Made by a program: the position numbers and the translations under genes. From Jiella soli (GTDB lineage Bacteria > Pseudomonadota > Alphaproteobacteria > Rhizobiales > Rhizobiaceae), in NCBI RefSeq assembly GCF_020615385.1, contig NZ_JAJAVB010000007.1, forward strand, positions 54,279 through 118,278: a stretch of 64,000 nt of DNA. The letters run 5' to 3'. The notes below the pieces were generated by a model that searched no databases, was not told the origin of the DNA, and was given only the letters and a program-made list of their open reading frames with translations. The first letter of the stretch is position 1. Every line of letters starts with the position of its first letter. Of the stretch, positions 25,573 to 33,639 are shown in pieces.

Positions 25573-26904
25573 CTAAAAGCCGCTGATCGGGGCCACCCTC
25601 GATCCGTCGGTGAAGCGGGAGAAGCGGAACTCGGCGGGGTCGACGACCGGCGTGCGGTTCATCACGATATCGGCCATCAGCCGCCCGGCGCCGGGACCGA
25701 TGCCGAAGCCGTGGCCGGAAAACCCGGTCGCGACGTGAAAGCCCGGAATCTCGTCGATCGCGGAGATCACCGGGATCGCGTCCGGCGTCACATCGATGCG
25801 ACCGCCCCAATGCTGTGCGATCTCCGCATTCTTGAAGGCCGGGAAGGCGCGCGTCATCTCGCCGAGAGCACGCTCGGTCATTCGCCGGTCCGGCTTGGGG
25901 TCGAGAACGCGGCAGTATTCGAAGGGGCTCGCCGCGTCGAGCTTCCACTTTCGCGGCGTGCGGGCCTCCTCCAGGAAGCGCCAGGAGAGCCGGAAATTCA
26001 GCGAGTTCCAGTCCTCGCGAAGGGCTGGCAGGAAACGGCGCGCGTAGCGGAAGGAGTTCGGAACGATGTCGACGACGTTCTCGTGGCCGCAGGCGATCGT
26101 GTAGCCACCGTCCTGGCGCTTGCGGCACGCGAAGTCCTTCGCCCAGATGGCCTGTTCGGGTCCGCCTTCGAGCGGCTTGGTCCGCAGCACCGAGGCGAGC
26201 ACCGTCAGCTGCGGCAGGTCGAGGCCGTAGAGGCCGCAGAACAGGTTCGACCAGGCGCCGCCGGCCAGAACCACCGAGGAACAGGCGATCGATCCGCGCT
26301 CGGTGACGACACCGGAGATCCGGCCGCCCGTCGTCTCGATGCCGCGCACGGCGCATTCGGTCAGGATCGACGCGCCTCTGTCGCGGGCCGCCTCCGCTAT
26401 GGCAGGCGCAGCCCTCTGCGGCTCGGCACGGCCGTCGGCGGGCGTGTAGAGCGCGCCCTTCACCTCCAGGTTCGCTTCCGGGAACATCGCCTTGAACTCG
26501 CCCGGATCGAGCATCCGGGACGCGATCTGCCAGGGCTCCAGATGCCGCTGCCAATTGGTGTAGTTCTCGACGTCCTTGTCGGTCGGACAGGTGAAGACGA
26601 TGCCGGAACGGGCGTAGCCGGTCGGGCGGCCGATGCGCCGGTCGAGGTCGCGCCAGATGCGCAGGGCCTCCGCCATCAGCGGCACTTCACGTGGATCGCG
26701 GCGCGAGATCCGCACCCAGCCCCAGTTCCGGCTCGACTGCTCCTGGGCGATGCCACCCTTTTCGCAGAGCGCCACGCTTACCCCACGTTCGGCAAGCTCC
26801 AGCGCCGTCGAGACGCCGACGATCCCGCCGCCGATGACGACGACATCGACGGCTTCGGGAAGATCGAGATCGCCATGGACGGGCGTGACGAACGGGCCGG
26901 GCAT
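25573..26904 (-). CDS. FAD-dependent oxidoreductase, DAO family (second)
   Basis: 443 aa from MPGPFVTPVHGDLDLP, with GGAG 10 bases before it; an earlier ATG (26922) is possible. The FAD-binding start is VDVVVIGGGIVGVSTALELAERGVSVALCEK, followed by EQSSRNWGW and the closing GFHVATGFSGHGFGIGPGAGRLMADIV. It resembles glycine/sarcosine- and D-amino-acid-oxidase-like proteins of transport operons. Starts one base after the SDR stop. Two different DAO enzymes in one uptake operon point to a two-step oxidation of a nitrogenous compound. Confidence 0.9.
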   Translation of the reverse strand: MPGPFVTPVHGDLDLPEAVDVVVIGGGIVGVSTALELAERGVSVALCEKGGIAQEQSSRNWGWVRISRRDPREVPLMAEALRIWRDLDRRIGRPTGYARSGIVFTCPTDKDVENYTNWQRHLEPWQIASRMLDPGEFKAMFPEANLEVKGALYTPADGRAEPQRAAPAIAEAARDRGASILTECAVRGIETTGGRISGVVTERGSIACSSVVLAGGAWSNLFCGLYGLDLPQLTVLASVLRTKPLEGGPEQAIWAKDFACRKRQDGGYTIACGHENVVDIVPNSFRYARRFLPALREDWNSLNFRLSWRFLEEARTPRKWKLDAASPFEYCRVLDPKPDRRMTERALGEMTRAFPAFKNAEIAQHWGGRIDVTPDAIPVISAIDEIPGFHVATGFSGHGFGIGPGAGRLMADIVMNRTPVVDPAEFRFSRFTDGSRVAPISGF

Positions 26905-26905
26905 G

Positions 26906-27622
26906 TCAGTACTGCTCCTCAAGCTGGCAGTTCACGGCGAATTCGGCGACGCTCGCCGTATTCGACAGGCCGATCAGCATGGCGATGGCATCGGCGAGTT
27001 CGGCGGGGTCGGTCATGGCCTCGGGCTCGCGATCGGTGATGGATCGGGCCATCTGCGTGTCGACGAAGCCGGGGCAGATCGCGGTGGCGCGGATGCCCCT
27101 GTCATAGCCCGACTGGCGGATGCCATGCGCCAGCGCGACGGCAGCGAACTTGGTCATGGCATAGAGGCCGGATTTCGCCGACTTCACGCGCTTTCCCGAC
27201 AGGGATGCGATGATGATCACGCGCCCTCGCCCGCCGGCCGCCAGCGGCTCGAACGCCGCCTTGACCAGCCGGCGCGGCGCCTTGACGTTCACCGCGAACA
27301 TCCGGTCGAGGTCCTCGTCTTCCGCCTCGATGACCGTCTTCGGGATCATCACCCCGGCATTGGCGACGACCGCGTCGATCCGACCGAAGCGCGCCATCGC
27401 TTCCGCCACCCACGCGTCCTCCGCGGACGTCGTCGCGTCATAGGCGAAGAGATGAGTGCGCTCCGGATCTGCGAAGTCCGGCATCTCCGGCCGGCGCATG
27501 CCGAGCGAAAGCGCCCATCCGTCCTGCGACAGGCGGCGCGACACGGCCTCGCCGATGCCGCGATTGGCGCCCGAGATCAGTGCCACCGGCCTTGTCTCCA
27601 CGTCGCTACCCCCGCCCCTCAT
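26906..27622 (-). CDS. Short-chain dehydrogenase/reductase (SDR)
   Basis: 238 aa. Classical SDR: VALISGANRGIGEAV for NAD(P) binding, VVANAGVM (NAG motif), catalytic S-x-Y-x3-K as IIIASLSGKRV...GLYAMTKFA, and the later ICPGFVDTQMA. Overlaps the marR stop by 17 bases; a GTG seven codons in is an alternative start beyond that overlap. Likely oxidises or reduces a carbonyl intermediate produced by the neighbouring flavoenzymes. The end lacks an extended substrate loop. Confidence 0.92.
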   Translation of the reverse strand: MRGGGSDVETRPVALISGANRGIGEAVSRRLSQDGWALSLGMRRPEMPDFADPERTHLFAYDATTSAEDAWVAEAMARFGRIDAVVANAGVMIPKTVIEAEDEDLDRMFAVNVKAPRRLVKAAFEPLAAGGRGRVIIIASLSGKRVKSAKSGLYAMTKFAAVALAHGIRQSGYDRGIRATAICPGFVDTQMARSITDREPEAMTDPAELADAIAMLIGLSNTASVAEFAVNCQLEEQY

Positions 27623-28109
27623 TGCTCTTGACGATGCGCCAGTAGATGCCGCGCAGGAGGTCGATCACCTGCGCATATTCCTCGTCCGAGATGTCGTGGA
27701 AGAAATCCCGCGACTGCCGCACGATCTCCCGGACATCGTCCGACAGCTTTTCGCCCTTGTCGGTCAGGAACAGCGCCTGAACCCGGCCGTCGCTTTCATC
27801 CGCCTCGCGGCGGATCAGGCCGTGGCGCTCCATGTCGTCGAACACGCGCGCCATGGCCGAGCGATCCTTCATCGCCGCCGCCGCGACGAGGGACGGCCGG
27901 ATCCCCGGATGGCGCCCGATCAGAAACAGCGCCGTCACCTTTCCGGTGCCGCGGGCGACATCCAGCCCCTCGAGCCGAGCATCGAGGTCCCGGGTCACCG
28001 CGAGGTTGAGGCTGCGGATGAAGAAACTCAGCGTCTCGTCGAGAATGCCGAGGTCCACGTCTTCGACGCGCGTCACCGTGGATCTGGACTGGCTGCGATC
28101 AACCGTCAT
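27606..28109 (-). CDS. MarR family transcriptional regulator of the uptake operon
   Basis: 167 aa from MTVDRSQSRSTVTRVEDVDLG; an ATG 16 codons earlier is less likely. Winged-helix core: VTALFLIGRHPGIRPSLVAAAAMKDRSAMARVFDDMERHGLIRREADESDGRVQALFLTDKGEKL. First gene of the operon and overlapping the SDR gene, so it probably senses the imported compound and controls the whole set. An imperfect dyad AAAAGTGAT ... AGTACTTTT-like sits around 28198-28230, near a TTGACA on the minus strand, and may be its operator. Confidence 0.92.
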   Translation of the reverse strand: MTVDRSQSRSTVTRVEDVDLGILDETLSFFIRSLNLAVTRDLDARLEGLDVARGTGKVTALFLIGRHPGIRPSLVAAAAMKDRSAMARVFDDMERHGLIRREADESDGRVQALFLTDKGEKLSDDVREIVRQSRDFFHDISDEEYAQVIDLLRGIYWRIVKSNEGRG

Positions 28110-28330
28110 CGCCGGCTCCCCAAAAGAGGTGGCGTCTCGCCTGGCGGGAGTCTGCACCGTTCCTCACGCTGCACCCCCTCTTCACGAAGGACTTTCGGAA
28201 AAGTGATGGACGATGTCAACTACTTTTGCCGAAGAATTCCTCTCTCACGAAGGCTGCAAAGAAGTTAGGCATCTTCGCGCAAAAGAGGGTGCATCCAGCA
28301 GCTGGCAGCCGCCGGATCGGTGGGGTGGGT

Positions 28331-28370
28331 AAGAAAAGCACACACGCCACGGCGGGGCCGTGTCGTGTGC
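28331..28370 (-). terminator. Rho-independent terminator after the DppDF-type ATPase gene
   Basis: On the minus strand a GC-rich stem (GCACACG-A-CACGGC against GCCGTG-G-CGTGTGTGC, loop CCC) is followed directly by TTTTCTT. It begins 9 bases after the ATPase stop, separating that gene from the marR operon downstream. Confidence 0.85.
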
Positions 28371-28378
28371 GGAAACTG

Positions 28379-30010
28379 TCAGGCCGCCAGTTCCCAGCGG
28401 CGACCCGGGATCGCGGCCACGAGCTTGCGCGTATAGTCGTGGCGGGGGGCCTGAAAGACCTGCGCCGGCGGCCCTGCTTCCACGACGCGGCCGTTCTGCA
28501 TCACGATGATCTCGTCGCAGATGCGGCTGGCGATCCGCAGGTCATGCGTGATGAAGATCATCGCCAATTTCATCTCGTCCCGGATCTCGCCGAGGAGATC
28601 GAGGATCTGGGCCTGGACCGAGACGTCCAGAGCCGAGACCGCCTCGTCCGCGATGATGAGTTCGGGATCGAACATCAGCGCCCGCGCGATTCCGACGCGC
28701 TGACGCTGGCCGCCGGAGAATTCGTGCGGGTAGCGGTCGAAGGCCGAGGGATCCAGTCCGACCCTCGACAGGAGGCGAAGTGCCCGCGTCTTGGCCTCTG
28801 CCGAGGAGACGCCATGAGCCTTCGGGCCGCAGGTCAGGATCCGGCCGACGGTGTGTCGCGGATTCAGCGAGGCGAACGGATCCTGGAAGATCATCTGGAT
28901 CAGCGGGCGATGATGTCGGAACTCCGCCTCCGACAAGCCTGCGACGTCCCGGCCGTTGAAGGAGATCGACCCGCCATCCGTGGCGAGGATCTTCATCAGG
29001 AGACGGCCGAGCGTCGACTTGCCCGATCCTGACTCGCCGACGATGCCGACGGTCTGGCCCTTGCGCACGAGGAGGCTGACATCGTCGACCGCCCTGACGA
29101 TACGTGGCGCCTTGAACAGCGAGCCTGGGAGGTGGAATGTCTTCTTCAGCCCCTGCGCATCGAGAACGACGGGCGCCTGATCCGCAACCGCCACCTCCAC
29201 CTCGTTCATGCGCGGGACCGCCGCGATCAGACGCTGGGTGTAAGGATGAGCCGGATGGCCGAGAACGCTTGCGGCCCGCCCCTCTTCGACCAGCAGCCCC
29301 TTCTCCATGACGATCACCCGGTCGGCGATCTCGGCGACGACGCCGAAGTCGTGGGTGATGAACATCACGCCCATGCCTTCCCTGCGCTGGATGTCCCGGA
29401 TGAGGTCGAGGATCTGAGCCTGCGTCGTCACATCCAGAGCCGTCGTGGGCTCGTCGGCGATCAGCACCGCCGGTTCGAGCGCGAGCGCCATCGCGATCAT
29501 CACGCGCTGGCGCTGCCCGCCCGAAAGCCGGAACGGGTACTGCTTGCTTATCACCTCGGGGGTGGGCAGGCCGACCTTCTCCAGAAGCTCGATGACGCGT
29601 GCCCTGCGGTCCAATTTCACGTGCTGGCGGTGGGCATCGATCACCTCCGCGACCTGATCACCGATCGTCATCAGCGGATTGAGCGCAGACAGCGGGTCCT
29701 GGAAGACGATCGAGACGATCCGGCCCCGCAAGCCGCGCAGTTCCGATGGCGAGGCCGTGAGCAGATCTTGCCCGCGCAGCCGGATCGAGCCGCTCTCGAC
29801 CGTCAGCGCGTCCGGCAGGAGACCCATGATCGCGTTGGCGGTGACCGATTTGCCCGAACCGGATTCACCCACGATGCACAAGATCTCGCCAGCAGCGAGA
29901 TCGAAGGAGACGTCCTTCACGGCAAAGCCGCGATCCATGCCCGAAGGCAGCGACACGGTCAGGCCGGCGACCTGCAGCAAGGATTCGGGGCCATCAAGCG
30001 TGTCGGGCAT
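28379..30010 (-). CDS. Fused DppD-DppF type ABC transporter ATPase
   Basis: 543 aa from MPDTLDGPESLLQV, with GAGGA before the ATG. Two complete ATPase modules: Walker A GESGSGKSV near residue 45 and GESGSGKST near 325; signatures LSGGQRQRV and FSGGQRQRV; Walker B LIADEPTTALD and LIADEAVSALD. Note the second has Ala in place of the usual Pro. Each has the HPAHPYTQ- or APRHDYTRK-type oligopeptide-transport tail. It should power the DppBC-like permeases at 21875-23724 although it is transcribed separately and terminated before them. Confidence 0.95.
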   Translation of the reverse strand: MPDTLDGPESLLQVAGLTVSLPSGMDRGFAVKDVSFDLAAGEILCIVGESGSGKSVTANAIMGLLPDALTVESGSIRLRGQDLLTASPSELRGLRGRIVSIVFQDPLSALNPLMTIGDQVAEVIDAHRQHVKLDRRARVIELLEKVGLPTPEVISKQYPFRLSGGQRQRVMIAMALALEPAVLIADEPTTALDVTTQAQILDLIRDIQRREGMGVMFITHDFGVVAEIADRVIVMEKGLLVEEGRAASVLGHPAHPYTQRLIAAVPRMNEVEVAVADQAPVVLDAQGLKKTFHLPGSLFKAPRIVRAVDDVSLLVRKGQTVGIVGESGSGKSTLGRLLMKILATDGGSISFNGRDVAGLSEAEFRHHRPLIQMIFQDPFASLNPRHTVGRILTCGPKAHGVSSAEAKTRALRLLSRVGLDPSAFDRYPHEFSGGQRQRVGIARALMFDPELIIADEAVSALDVSVQAQILDLLGEIRDEMKLAMIFITHDLRIASRICDEIIVMQNGRVVEAGPPAQVFQAPRHDYTRKLVAAIPGRRWELAA

Positions 30011-30245
30011 GTCGCATTCCTCAGAATTCGCTTCGGACCACATTCAGGCTCGCAAGTTGGACGAGCAATGTCCATGCCATCCGGCCACGACGCCGCCGGC
30101 AGGGCCCTCCGCCCGAATTCGATCTCGACAGCGAGAGGCGTAAGGGCCCACGCTGACGGCAATGCATGTCCTTCGCCATTCCCAATGCCGGCCCTTGTCT
30201 CGAGTTTTCATCGAGAGGCCCTACAGCCAGGGCTGAGCCAAGGGG

Positions 30246-30380
30246 CTGTTCCTGCAACACGCCTTCACGGTAGCCGATGGCCGTGTCGAAGTCGGCGGCG
30301 CGCCGGGCTGGGGCGTGACAGTCAACTCGGCCCTCCGCGACAAGGCGGCTCACGAAGCCAGTCTTCGCACATCATACGCC
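30246..30380 (+). pseudogene. Possible tail of a mandelate racemase/enolase superfamily gene
   Basis: The plus frame reads FTVADGRVEVGGAPGWGVTVN followed by SALRDKAAHEASLR. Enolase-superfamily dehydratases end with a similar D-G-x-x-x-V-P-x-x-P-G-W-G-V-x-x-x segment and a short helix. No start, barrel or metal ligands remain. The match is short, so this is tentative. It would be the trace of a gene lost when the ars genes came in. Confidence 0.35.
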
Positions 30381-30534
30381 GTCCGGGGCCGATGCGGGTG
30401 GAAGGTTGTCGGGCGCCGGCCCATCGCCAAGCGGCGATCATCGCGCTCGCCGGCATCCGAAAACCTGCACCCTCGTGGACTTTCGACACGGCTGAAGCTG
30501 TCAGCCCAGAGCGGACATGCGCGCCAAACACTTG

Positions 30535-30560
30535 AACATTACAAACATGTATGCAATGTT
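30535..30560 (+). promoter_or_regulatory. ArsR operator overlapping the arsR leader
   Basis: A 26-bp near-perfect dyad: outer arms AACATT and AATGTT, central ACATGT, with ATG-side symmetry CA/TG between; only two of thirteen base pairs mismatch. It ends 6 bases before the arsR ATG. ArsR/SmtB repressors bind long AT-rich dyads of this form, and arsenite release would open the operon. Confidence 0.8.
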
Positions 30561-30566
30561 GCAGGA

Positions 30567-30917
30567 ATGAACGACGACTCGGCCGTTGCCGCCCTTTCCG
30601 CCCTCGCTCACGCCGATCGCCTTGCGGCCTTCCGGATGCTCGTCCGTGCCGGGCCGAACGGCATGCCGTCCGGTGAGATCGCCGAGGCGCTTGCCATCGC
30701 GCCAACGCGGATGAGCTTCCACCTTGCGACCTTGGAACGTGCGAAGCTGCTGCACTCCTGGCGTGACGGGCGGCGCATCCTCTATGCGGCGAGCTACGAC
30801 GACATGCGCCAGCTCCTCGCCTTCCTCACCGAAGACTGCTGTTCCGGCAATCCCGAGATCTGCGGGAACCTGCATGACACCTTCACCTCCACCTGCGCCC
30901 CGAAGACCTGCCTATGA
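30567..30917 (+). CDS. arsR: ArsR family arsenic-responsive repressor
   Basis: 116 aa from MNDDSAVAALSALAHADRLAAFRMLV; the open frame extends upstream but the operator lies there. Winged helix: GMPSGEIAEALAIAPTRMSFHLATLERAKLLHSWRDGRRILYAASYDDMRQLLAFLTEDCC. The tail is rich in cysteine (EDCCSGNPEIC, then STCAPKTC), suited to binding trivalent arsenic. This is the variant without the ELCVCDL helix, so the sensing thiols are carboxy-terminal. Stop overlaps the arsC start (ATGA). Confidence 0.94.
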   Translation: MNDDSAVAALSALAHADRLAAFRMLVRAGPNGMPSGEIAEALAIAPTRMSFHLATLERAKLLHSWRDGRRILYAASYDDMRQLLAFLTEDCCSGNPEICGNLHDTFTSTCAPKTCL

Positions 30918-31441
30918 GTATTCAGCCCTTCAGCGTCCTGTTTCTCTGCACGGGCAACTCCGCCCGTTCGATCCTTGCCGAAAGCATCCTGCGCAAGGAT
31001 GGTGCCGGGCGCTTCAACGCCTTCTCCGCCGGAAGCCGGCCGAAAGGCGAGGTGAACCCGATGGCGCTGGAGGTGCTGGCCGAGTTCGGCTACCCGACGG
31101 ACGGGATGCGGTCGAAGTCCTGGGACGAGTTCGCCGCGCCCGACGCCCCCGTCATGGACTTCGTCTTCACGGTCTGCGACCAGGCTGCGGGTGAGGCCTG
31201 CCCCATCTGGCCGGGTCAACCGATCTCAGCCCATTGGGGCATTGAGGATCCAAGTCACGAGGTCCGTGACGACATCTGGAAGCGGGCCGCCTTCACGCAG
31301 GCATTCCGCTACATGAAGAACCGCATTTCTGCCTTCATCGCCTTGCCCGTCGAAAGCCTGGAGCGGATCCGTCTGGCCGCCAAGGTGAAGGAAATCGGCC
31401 ATCTCGAGGGCGCCTCCTTCCGCACGCCCGACCGCGCCTGA
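30914..31441 (+). CDS. arsC: Arsenate reductase, thioredoxin-coupled low-MW phosphatase type
   Basis: 175 aa. The CX5R phosphate loop is VLFLCTGNSARSILAE (residues 8-23). F-S-A-G-S-R-P-K-G-E-V-N-P and the acid D-P-S-H follow in the LMW-PTP arrangement. Further cysteines (VCDQAAGEACP) are the resolving pair. Reduces arsenate to arsenite with thioredoxin. The tail after residue 145 is longer than in classic enzymes. Translationally coupled to arsR. Confidence 0.94.
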   Translation: MSIQPFSVLFLCTGNSARSILAESILRKDGAGRFNAFSAGSRPKGEVNPMALEVLAEFGYPTDGMRSKSWDEFAAPDAPVMDFVFTVCDQAAGEACPIWPGQPISAHWGIEDPSHEVRDDIWKRAAFTQAFRYMKNRISAFIALPVESLERIRLAAKVKEIGHLEGASFRTPDRA

Positions 31442-31451
31442 GGCATTCGCC

Positions 31452-31865
31452 ATGACCGTCACGATATACCACAACCCCGCCTGTGGAACGTCGCGCAACA
31501 CGCTGGAGATGATCCGCCGGTCGGGCGAAGAGCCTGAGGTCATCGAGTACCTGAAGACCCCGCCGAGCCGGGAGCGGCTGGTGGAACTGATAGGCCTTAT
31601 GGGCGTACGACCGCGAGACCTCTTGAGAGAGAAGGGCACGCCCTACGCCGAGCTCGGCCTCGGCGACGAATCCCTCTCGGACGATGCCCTTCTCGACGCG
31701 ATGATGGCGCACCCGATCCTGATCAACCGGCCGGTCGTCGTGACGGAAAAGGGTGTTGCGCTCTGCCGCCCATCGGAGAAAGTGCTGGCGCTCCTCCGGA
31801 GCCCTGTCGCTTCCTTCACGAAAGAGGACGGCGAGACCGTCACAGCGCCCGGCATAGCGACATGA
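31452..31865 (+). CDS. arsC: Arsenate reductase, glutaredoxin-coupled (ArsC/Spx fold)
   Basis: 137 aa. Reads MTVTIYHNPACGTSRNTLEMIR, with the catalytic Cys at 12 in CGTSRN, then EYLKTPPSRERLVELIGLMG and HPILINRPVVVTEKGVALCRPSEKVL, all typical of plasmid-type ArsC. It uses glutathione/glutaredoxin, unlike the preceding enzyme. Having both unrelated arsenate reductases in one operon gives two electron sources for the same reaction. 10 bases after the first arsC. Confidence 0.94.
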   Translation: MTVTIYHNPACGTSRNTLEMIRRSGEEPEVIEYLKTPPSRERLVELIGLMGVRPRDLLREKGTPYAELGLGDESLSDDALLDAMMAHPILINRPVVVTEKGVALCRPSEKVLALLRSPVASFTKEDGETVTAPGIAT

Positions 31866-32130
31866 CTCCTCCTGCCTCCCTCAACCTGCCGAGCGTCGAC
31901 CCGTCCAATCTCGCTGGACTGACGTAGACGCGCCGGTTGCTCCAACGCGTTGTCAGCGTCTGCGAGGAATTGGTGAAGTTCACCTGTCTCGTGAGCGGTC
32001 GATCTGCCTCTTTGACGAACCGCTACTCCGAACGCGCATCGAAAGTGCTCAGAAGCTGTCCGAGCGCGCGAACCGGCGCACCCTCACAGGTCCCTCCGGC
32101 ATCCTGCTTCCTGCAACCGCGGACGTATCC

Positions 32131-33438
32131 ATGCTCGCTCTCGCGATCTTCATCGCCACACTCGTTTTCGTAATCTGGCAGCCTCGGGGCCTCGGCATCG
32201 GGTGGTCCGCACTGGCTGGCGCTGCCGTTGCGCTTGCGACCGGGGTCGTAGGTTGGAGCGATGTGGGGACAGTCTGGGAGATCGTCTGGGACGCGACCTT
32301 CACCTTCGTTGCCTTGATCATCATCTCCCTCGTCCTCGACGAGGCTGGGTTTTTCGCCTGGGCGGCTCTCCACGTCGCCCGCTGGGGCGGGGGGAACGGG
32401 CGGCGTCTGTTCCCTCTCGTCGTTGTCCTCGGCGCTGCAATCGCGGCCTTCTTCGCCAATGACGGCGCGGCGCTGCTCCTCACCCCGATCGTCCTTGCCA
32501 TTCTTCTGCGGCTTCGGTTCCCTGCCGCCGGCGCATTGGCATTCACGGTTGCCTGCGGCTTCGTCGCGGACACGACCAGCCTTCCATTCGTGGTGTCGAA
32601 CCTCGTGAACATCGTCACGGCGAACTTCTTCAATATCTCCTTCGATCGCTATGCCGCAGTCATGGTTCCCGTGAACCTCGTCTCGCTTATGGCAACGCTT
32701 CTCGTCCTATGGATTTGGTTCCGCCGGGATATCCCGGTTACCTATCGCGTCGACGAATTGGATGAACCGCGCCACGCGATCCGCGACCACGCCGTCTTCC
32801 GGACGGCGTTCCCCCTCCTGGGGCTTCTCCTTGTCGCCTACTTCGTGACGGGGCCGCTGGGCGTTCCGATCGCCTTCGTCACTGGCGCTGCAGCCCTCGC
32901 CCTTCTGGCCGTCGCTGGCCGCTGGCTTTGGGGTGGACGCGCGGTAGTGGACATTTACGGGGTTCTTCGCGGCGCGCCCTGGCAGATCGTCCTGTTCTCG
33001 GTAGGCATGTATCTCGTCGTCTATGGTCTCGGGAATGCCGGGCTCACGGACATTGCCGCAGACATCCTGCGGTGGCTTGCCCTTCAGGGTACGTTCGTCG
33101 CCACCATCGGCACGGGCTTTGTCGTGGCAGCCCTGGCTTCGATCATGAACAACATGCCTGCAACCCTCGTCGGGGCCCTCGCAATCGACCAGGCGGACGT
33201 GGCGCCTATGACGCGCGAACTCATGATCTATGCCAATGTCGTCGGGAACGACCTCGGGCCGAAATTTACACCCATCGGGTCCCTCGCGACCCTTCTTTGG
33301 CTTCATGTCCTCGTCGGCAAGGGGCAGCGGATCACTTGGGGGCAGTACATGAAGGTCGGCCTTGTTCTGACACCTCCGGTCCTCCTCGCAGCCCTCGTCG
33401 CGCTATGGGTCTGGCTTCCTTTCGTGTCGTCCCAATGA
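32131..33438 (+). CDS. arsB: ArsB arsenite efflux transporter
   Basis: 435 aa, about twelve helices. ArsB marks: VLDEAGFFAWAALHVARWG, AAIAAFFANDGAALLLTPIVLA, TTSLPFVVSNLVNIVTANFF and ANVVGNDLGPKFTPIGSLATLLW. Exports arsenite using the proton gradient, or with ArsA if one exists elsewhere; none is in the window. 265 bases separate it from arsC, in which I find no intact gene. A small GC hairpin with weak T-run (33470-33490) follows it. Confidence 0.95.
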   Translation: MLALAIFIATLVFVIWQPRGLGIGWSALAGAAVALATGVVGWSDVGTVWEIVWDATFTFVALIIISLVLDEAGFFAWAALHVARWGGGNGRRLFPLVVVLGAAIAAFFANDGAALLLTPIVLAILLRLRFPAAGALAFTVACGFVADTTSLPFVVSNLVNIVTANFFNISFDRYAAVMVPVNLVSLMATLLVLWIWFRRDIPVTYRVDELDEPRHAIRDHAVFRTAFPLLGLLLVAYFVTGPLGVPIAFVTGAAALALLAVAGRWLWGGRAVVDIYGVLRGAPWQIVLFSVGMYLVVYGLGNAGLTDIAADILRWLALQGTFVATIGTGFVVAALASIMNNMPATLVGALAIDQADVAPMTRELMIYANVVGNDLGPKFTPIGSLATLLWLHVLVGKGQRITWGQYMKVGLVLTPPVLLAALVALWVWLPFVSSQ

Positions 33439-33639
33439 GGACGCCGCGCCATGGCCGGAATACCTCCTTCCGCCGAGAGGCGGGGTTTCGAACGTGAGGG
33501 CACGCGTCATGCCGCACATTTGCGCCGAGCCTGTCACCGTCGACACAGGCAGCGCCGACGAGACGGCAATGCAGGGGCCGTTGCTGATGCTCGCCGCCGA
33601 TTCCAGAAGACCGATAAAGCCCCGATCGAAAGACGCCCG

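Larger units (their letters stand above)
30011..30566. other. Gap between transport ATPase and arsR, with enolase-like remnant
   Basis: 556 bases with no intact gene. It holds the enolase-superfamily-like remnant (30246-30380), the ribosome site of the ATPase gene at its left end and the ArsR operator at its right. The rest looks like scrambled old coding DNA. Confidence 0.5.

Noticed and set aside
31866..32130. Possible extra gene between arsC and arsB (frames reading LLQRVVSVCEELVKF and SRERSICLFDEPLL)
   Set aside because: Both frames are short, lack starts and match no ars gene; probably decayed or leader sequence.
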